Shown here: positions 59,499 to 64,000 of the stretch, piece by piece
How positions within the stretch are numbered: the stretch's first letter is position 1
Layout of the letters: the number at the start of each line of letters is the position of its first letter
DNA from: Elephas maximus indicus
Taxonomy: Eukaryota > Chordata > Mammalia > Proboscidea > Elephantidae
Assembly: GCF_024166365.1 (NCBI RefSeq)
Contig: NC_064819.1
Span: forward strand, 212,561,293-212,625,292
DNA: 64,000 nucleotides
Direction of reading: 5' to 3'
Notes under the pieces: generated by a model
What the model was told of the DNA's origin: nothing
What the model saw: the letters and a program-made list of their open reading frames with translations, nothing else
Databases searched by the model: none
Made by a program: the position numbers and the translations under genes

Positions 59499-59888
59499 TA
59501 CAGTCACAAACCGCCTAATGTCCATTTGGGGAGTGTCCAACGGCATACATGTCCATGGTCCCGTAGGTTCAGAAACCCTGATCAGAGAATGGGACATAGA
59601 TAAAACATCTTTAACGTAATAATACAGTAATAATAATAAAAATGTTTTGGTGTGCATTGTAAAGTAGTGCCCATCTGTTATTACAAACCACTGTATGTAC
59701 CTCAAGTGTTTAATACAACAGGCTTTAACGGGGGTTAGTTCATAACTACGGATTATACGTAAGTTGGACATTCGTAACCCAAGCACTGCCTGTATATTAT
59801 ATGGTGTTTGGTGTTTGCGCAATGCCCAAGTTACATAATGTCCTGTATCACAGAACGTAATGTGGGCTTTAAATGATGCATGACTGTA
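59499..59888. mobile_element. MITE-like DNA transposon relic, possibly composite
   Basis: The ends tacagtcacaaaccgcctaa (59499) and the complement-like gatgcatgactgta (to 59888) form imperfect terminal inverted repeats bounded by TA, as in Tc1/mariner or pogo MITEs. A middle block near 59720-59800 (gggttagttcataactacgg, ggacattcgtaacccaagc) resembles a different DNA-transposon end. It may be a second element nested inside. No coding capacity. Confidence 0.55.
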
Positions 59889-60887
59889 TTCTCTTTATGC
59901 ATATTTTTTCATATTTGATCAAAAATCTTTCAAACATATAGAAAAATAATCCTTTTGTAAATCTGCCTGTGTTTTTTAGCCATTTTAGCATTAATGTTTC
60001 TTTCATATTACTAAATTTACATAAAAAAGAAAAAATGAGGTTCTGATGTATAAACTATTTTGCATATAGTGATAAATCCTATATTTTTTCGATCAAGGTT
60101 GAAGTGTTCCAAATTACTGTCTAACATTTTCAGTGAAAGGGCTATCTTCCCGTTCAGACTTCAGGTTGGACAGACCCATGCAATTGAGTAAACAACACCT
60201 GGGAGGTTGTGCATTGTATTTCTTTGAGGCGTCTTCCCAGATAATTTCCCCAATACGCGTTTGGATGGTCTGAAATCAATGTAGGTGAATATGAAACCCT
60301 ATTATCAGGATCATAAAATCAAGTACATACATGTAGAATGGGGGTGACTTACCTTGTCACCACAGTGACAGTCTCAAATGAGTAAGCAATGATGTGGCGA
60401 CAGTGAAACTGACACACTTAGGTCCTTCACTGATCAGCTCACGCTTGTCTGCAGGCATGGTTAACATGTTTTAAGGAGAACAGATAAACAGAGAGTATCT
60501 AGACAAGGCAGACCAGGATGGTTGGATGAGTCTAGGACACTCTGAGGAATGTTTAAGTGCCATCTCTATCTCAGCTAGGTGATGTGAAGCCTCTGTGAGG
60601 GTGGGCTGCAGCTTTGGACTCCCCAGCTTTGCATCAGCCACAGCATCGCTGCTTTTCTCTGTCAGTGCTTTTTGTTAAAGTAAGAGTCCTGCTGAATTTA
60701 AAAAAAAAAAAAAAATTAGAGTATCACCACATTTACTTTGGAGTGCTGAACGCTTAGTAAGAAATAAGATTGTACATACTTGAACAGTGGTCATTTCCAA
60801 ATGCCAACAGACTTATTCTAAGTACTTCAGCAGAACAAGACCAGTGAGAGAATGTCATAAGTACTAAAAGTCCCTCCTAGTAATTGA
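59889..60887. other. Intron-like, unique
   Basis: An A run lies at 60701-60716. No exon or repeat is recognised. Confidence 0.4.
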
Positions 60888-61062
60888 TTGAAGTCCCTAA
60901 GTGGTGCAGTGATTAACCAAAAGGTTGGAGGTTCAAGCCCACCCAGAGGCACCTTGGAGGAAAGGCCGGGTGACCTACTTGCAAAAAGTCAACCCTGTGG
61001 AGCTCTGACATACATGGGATTGGCATGGGTTGGAGTTGACTTGATGGCAACTGGTAAACAGG
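60888..61062 (+). mobile_element. AfroSINE, older subfamily
   Basis: agtccctaagtggtgcagtg, aaccaaaaggttggaggttc, acccagaggcaccttggagg, ttgacttgatggcaactggt. Part of the 3' region is deleted, joining ctgtggagc to tctgacatac. Confidence 0.85.
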
Positions 61063-62576
61063 TAAAAGTAAGTGATTGGCAAAAAATAAAGCCATCTGTC
61101 CATCCAATTCCTCATCACTGGATATCTGGCCGTGAAGAAGGAATCTTAACTATTGAGAAAGAATTTGTGATAGAACCTTTGAAGGCCTCCTCACTGTACA
61201 GTTTAGTCATGGAATGTGTGTGTGTGTTATAAGTCTGCTTTTTAAAGCACACATACTTTTGTTTTGGCTCAAAAGTTTCTGTGTGCATTTCATTTTGATT
61301 TTAACAGCTACTCTTTATACCAAACTAGAGAAGGAACAGGTATTTTCTTGGACAAAGTAGATGTGGAAAACTCTAGACTTTTTTAAGTAAACGTCAACTC
61401 TGAGAGACGTTGGCAGGTAAAACAATTTTCCTCCACTTGCAAATTACTGATTCCTTAAGAGTTTTCCTTTTATTTTCAACAAATGGAATACTAGTTTTTA
61501 GCACCATTATTATTCCAATTTCAAGGTGTTCAGTAATGAAAGAATGCGGAAAAGAACAAAATGGAGATGAACCAAAAGGGGAAAAAGAAAACAAAACTTA
61601 TTCCAGATTTAATGAACAAACACATTTTACAGGGTGAAGCAACAGGGAAGGAAAGCATGGAGGGTAGATGAGGAAATATATTAATCCCACAATGTGCATG
61701 GGGTCATAGTATTATAGAGAAACATCCTTTCTCCTCCATTAAATTAAGATAATTAAACACCTGAAAAAAGAAAAAAACAAAAAACGGAAAACCAAGACCA
61801 TTTGCCAGCACGTGGGTTGTGGCAATCCCTTGTTCAGATTAACCTTGTTTACCATTTTCTTAAAAAAAAAAAAAATACTCCCAGAGAAGAAATAAAGTAG
61901 ACTATTGGGGACTATGTTACTACCATATTTCTATGGTTGCTTGTTCAAAAATCATTAAAAATTTTTACAGCCAATTAGCCTTTTTGCATGAGCTCTCTCA
62001 AGAAAATAGTTGTAATTTTGATACATTTTATGTCAAAATATCTTGGTTTAAAAAAAAAAAAATTTTTTTAAGGCACCCTAAATCATCATCTTAAGCTTGC
62101 TATTTAAAGAATGATAGAATTTTTTTTTTAATTACAAAATTTTTTCCAATAAATCAACTGTTGTAAGTAAAGAAAAGATGCTTCCCTCTAACAGGTCTTG
62201 CTCCAAGCTTAGTCCTGCAGGTGTGGGTAAAGAAAAGAAAGAAAGTGTTCACACTAGAGCCTGGATGACGAATTCTGTTAAGTTGGCTGTGATCATCCCA
62301 GGCCATTTGAAAATCGGAATATGTTCTTTCCTTTCATTATAAAACTACACTAATTACTATTATTGTCCTGGGCAGAGCCACAAGAATGAACTAATGTTCA
62401 TATTGTTTGCAAATGCTCAAACAAAAGGAACGTTTTAGAGGATTCTTTACCTGGTCAAAACTTTAAAGATAATTGTTTAAATAAAATACAGATCTGGGAA
62501 AAAGAAAATACTCGGAATGGGAGTATTAATCACTACTTTAAACACATCCACTTCCTTCCTTTTGTGTTTTCTCCCT
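61063..62576. other. Intron-like, AT-rich, unique
   Basis: A few homopolymer runs (61861-61875, 62049-62068). No gene or clear mobile element. Confidence 0.4.
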
Positions 62577-62611
62577 TCATATAAATAAATATATATGTAT
62601 ATATATGTATT
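62577..62611. repeat. (TA)/(ATGT) microsatellite
   Basis: atatatatgtatatatatgt. It hosts the SINE insertion that follows. Confidence 0.85.
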
Positions 62612-62775
62612 GGAAACCCTGGTGGCGCAGTGGTTAAGTGTTATGGCTGCTAACCAAAGGGTCAGCAGTTCAAATCCACCAGGCGCTCCTTGGAAACTCT
62701 TGGGGCAGTTCTGCTCCAATCCTATAGGGTCGCTATGAGTCGGAATTGACTCGGTGGCCCTGGGTTTGGGTTTTT
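62612..62775 (+). mobile_element. AfroSINE, young-looking
   Basis: ggaaaccctggtggcgcagt, aaccaaagggtcagcagttc, caggcgctccttggaaactc, gtcggaattgactcggtggc. Few differences from the apparent consensus. Flanked by TA-rich sequence on both sides. Confidence 0.93.
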
Positions 62776-62950
62776 ACATGTATATATATGTGTGTAAACC
62801 CACCAAAACCATATTTGTGTATTTGCCTTAAATATATGCCCAGCAATTTGGCATTATACATAGTTGTTACTGGTAGTTTTGCTGTGTTACTGGCTTTATT
62901 GAACAGAATTGTAAGGCAGTAGATTAGAGTTTGTGACCATACTGATTTCA

Positions 62951-63089
62951 ATGGATTGACACAGTGGGCTCAAGCATAGCAACAATTGTGAGGATGGCAC
63001 AAGACCAGGCATTGTTTTGTTCTGTTGTGCACAGGGTTGCTATGAGTCAGAGCTGGCTCCCCGGCACCTAATAATAATAACAATAACAA
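62951..63089 (+). mobile_element. RTE 3' tail fragment
   Basis: aatggattgacacagtgggc, aacaattgtgaggatggcac, ctgttgtgcacagggttgct, ggcacctaataataataaca. Only the last 140 bp of the RTE. Confidence 0.88.
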
Positions 63090-64000
63090 GAAGGGATAAC
63101 TAGCCTTAGAGTTAGTTTTCTGGAGAGAATGAGTTCCAAGTATGACATTGTAGAAATGTGGCCCTACCTCTTCCTCAGGTCTCTTGATCAGACTGTACAA
63201 CCAGTTGTCTCCTAGCTGGCTCACTGTAGGTCAATACTAGCTTTTTTTTTTTTTTGCACTGCTAATCTCATCTCTCTTTATTTAGAATGGTAGCTTGGAA
63301 ATCTATTACTTGTAGGAAACTCATGACCACAAACTTTTTGTTACAATACTATTGCAGACTTCATATTCCAATAAACAGTAAGGTTTGTGATTCTTCTCTC
63401 ATAAAACCCAGTGCCGTCGAGTCAATTCTGACATAGGGTCGCTATCAGTCTTCTCATAGCCTTTGCTAAATTGGTGTAGGACTTTTTCCTTCCAGCTTTG
63501 TGGGTCTTGATACTTTAGTTGGTGTTTGAGTAGGGCTTTCATTAAGTCTTATCATCTGACTTGCTTACATGTTTAGCATATTGCACACACAGTGGTGAGG
63601 TCTTTCATTTTTTTATTAAGTGTTTCAGAAGAATGTGCTCTGTGAATTTTAAGCCATTTCTTTAAGTTGGCATCTGTTTACAAACATGACACGACTGATT
63701 GTGCTACCACAGAAGAGGTTTTCAGCAAATGTGGAGTGAGTGAACTGAATTGCATTCAAGCTTCCCAAGTGACACTTTGGATTTCCCATAGCAGGGTCAA
63801 TCTAGCTGATCTAAGAGTAAAAGCACCTAGTGCCATCAAGTCGATCTAAGAGTAGGTATTTTTATTCAGAGCCTACTTCCACCCCCAATTTTATTAAAGT
63901 ATGTTCAACATTTCTGATGGCATTAGAGTACTTAAAGGAGTCACAGAGAGTATAGAATTAGTCTTGCTACTCATAGACTTGTTCAAAAGCAAAGGGTCAT
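63090..64000. other. Intron-like; AfroSINE scraps at 63404-63450 and 63825-63848
   Basis: Short antisense SINE pieces (ccagtgccgtcgagtcaatt; agtgccatcaagtcgatc) are the only recognisable items besides a T tract at 63242-63255. No exon is seen up to the window end. Confidence 0.5.

Noticed and set aside
1..64000. CRISPR arrays, operons, phage or plasmid features
   Set aside because: The repeats are dispersed retroelements, not regularly spaced short repeats. The sequence is clearly mammalian, with poly(A) tails, microsatellites and a CpG island.

Overview
This window is vertebrate nuclear DNA with no bacterial or phage features. It most likely comes from an afrotherian mammal, and elephant or a close relative is the best guess. 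Two repeat families point there. One is a tRNA-like SINE with a 3' end reading roughly gggtcgctatgagtcgga then atcgactcgacggca, the text I know as AfroSINE. The other is a BovB/RTE-clade LINE (RTE1-like) ending in cacctaacaacaacaac. Ancient placental repeats (MIR, L2-like, old L1, MLT1-like LTR, Tigger) form the older background. The species call rests on recognition by eye, not on a database search.

Layout. From 1 to 16.3 kb the window holds RTE copies inserted into older antisense L1 sequence: a partial RTE (1-1700), a near full-length RTE inside an L1 3'-UTR copy (3753-7610), a short RTE (8971-9510), and a near full-length antisense RTE splitting a very old L1 (9560-16320). From 19.3 to 26.6 kb lies the most layered structure: a Tigger/pogo DNA transposon split by two near full-length RTEs in opposite orientation, one of which carries an AfroSINE. 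From 26.6 to 38.6 kb the DNA is mostly old and unique, with scattered SINEs, an unusual 130-bp near-perfect palindrome (29503-29636), an RTE lacking its middle, a pair of inverted unclassified LTR-like copies, and a SINE inside a SINE. From 39.4 to 40.5 kb there is a strong CpG island. It is followed by a repeat-poor stretch to 43.3 kb, then by more L1, RTE and SINE insertions to 54 kb. Among these are a young-looking L1 inserted into an AfroSINE (48982-51065) and a small RTE with a 5' inversion. At 54419-54519 a short exon with good splice sites starts with an ATG and encodes a signal-peptide-like segment. The remainder to 64 kb is intron-like sequence with SINEs, an old L1 3' end and a palindromic DNA-transposon relic.

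How the parts work together. The only host gene I can support is a plus-strand transcription unit. The CpG island would be its promoter and non-coding first exon, 54419-54519 would be the first coding exon, and the rest would lie beyond the right edge. I do not recognise the gene. All long open reading frames are decayed retroelement or transposon protein fragments. The SINEs share their 3' end with the RTE, which fits SINE mobilisation by the RTE machinery. I found no new multi-gene system. The interest lies in the nested insertions, the shared-tail relationship, the long hairpin and the unidentified gene start.
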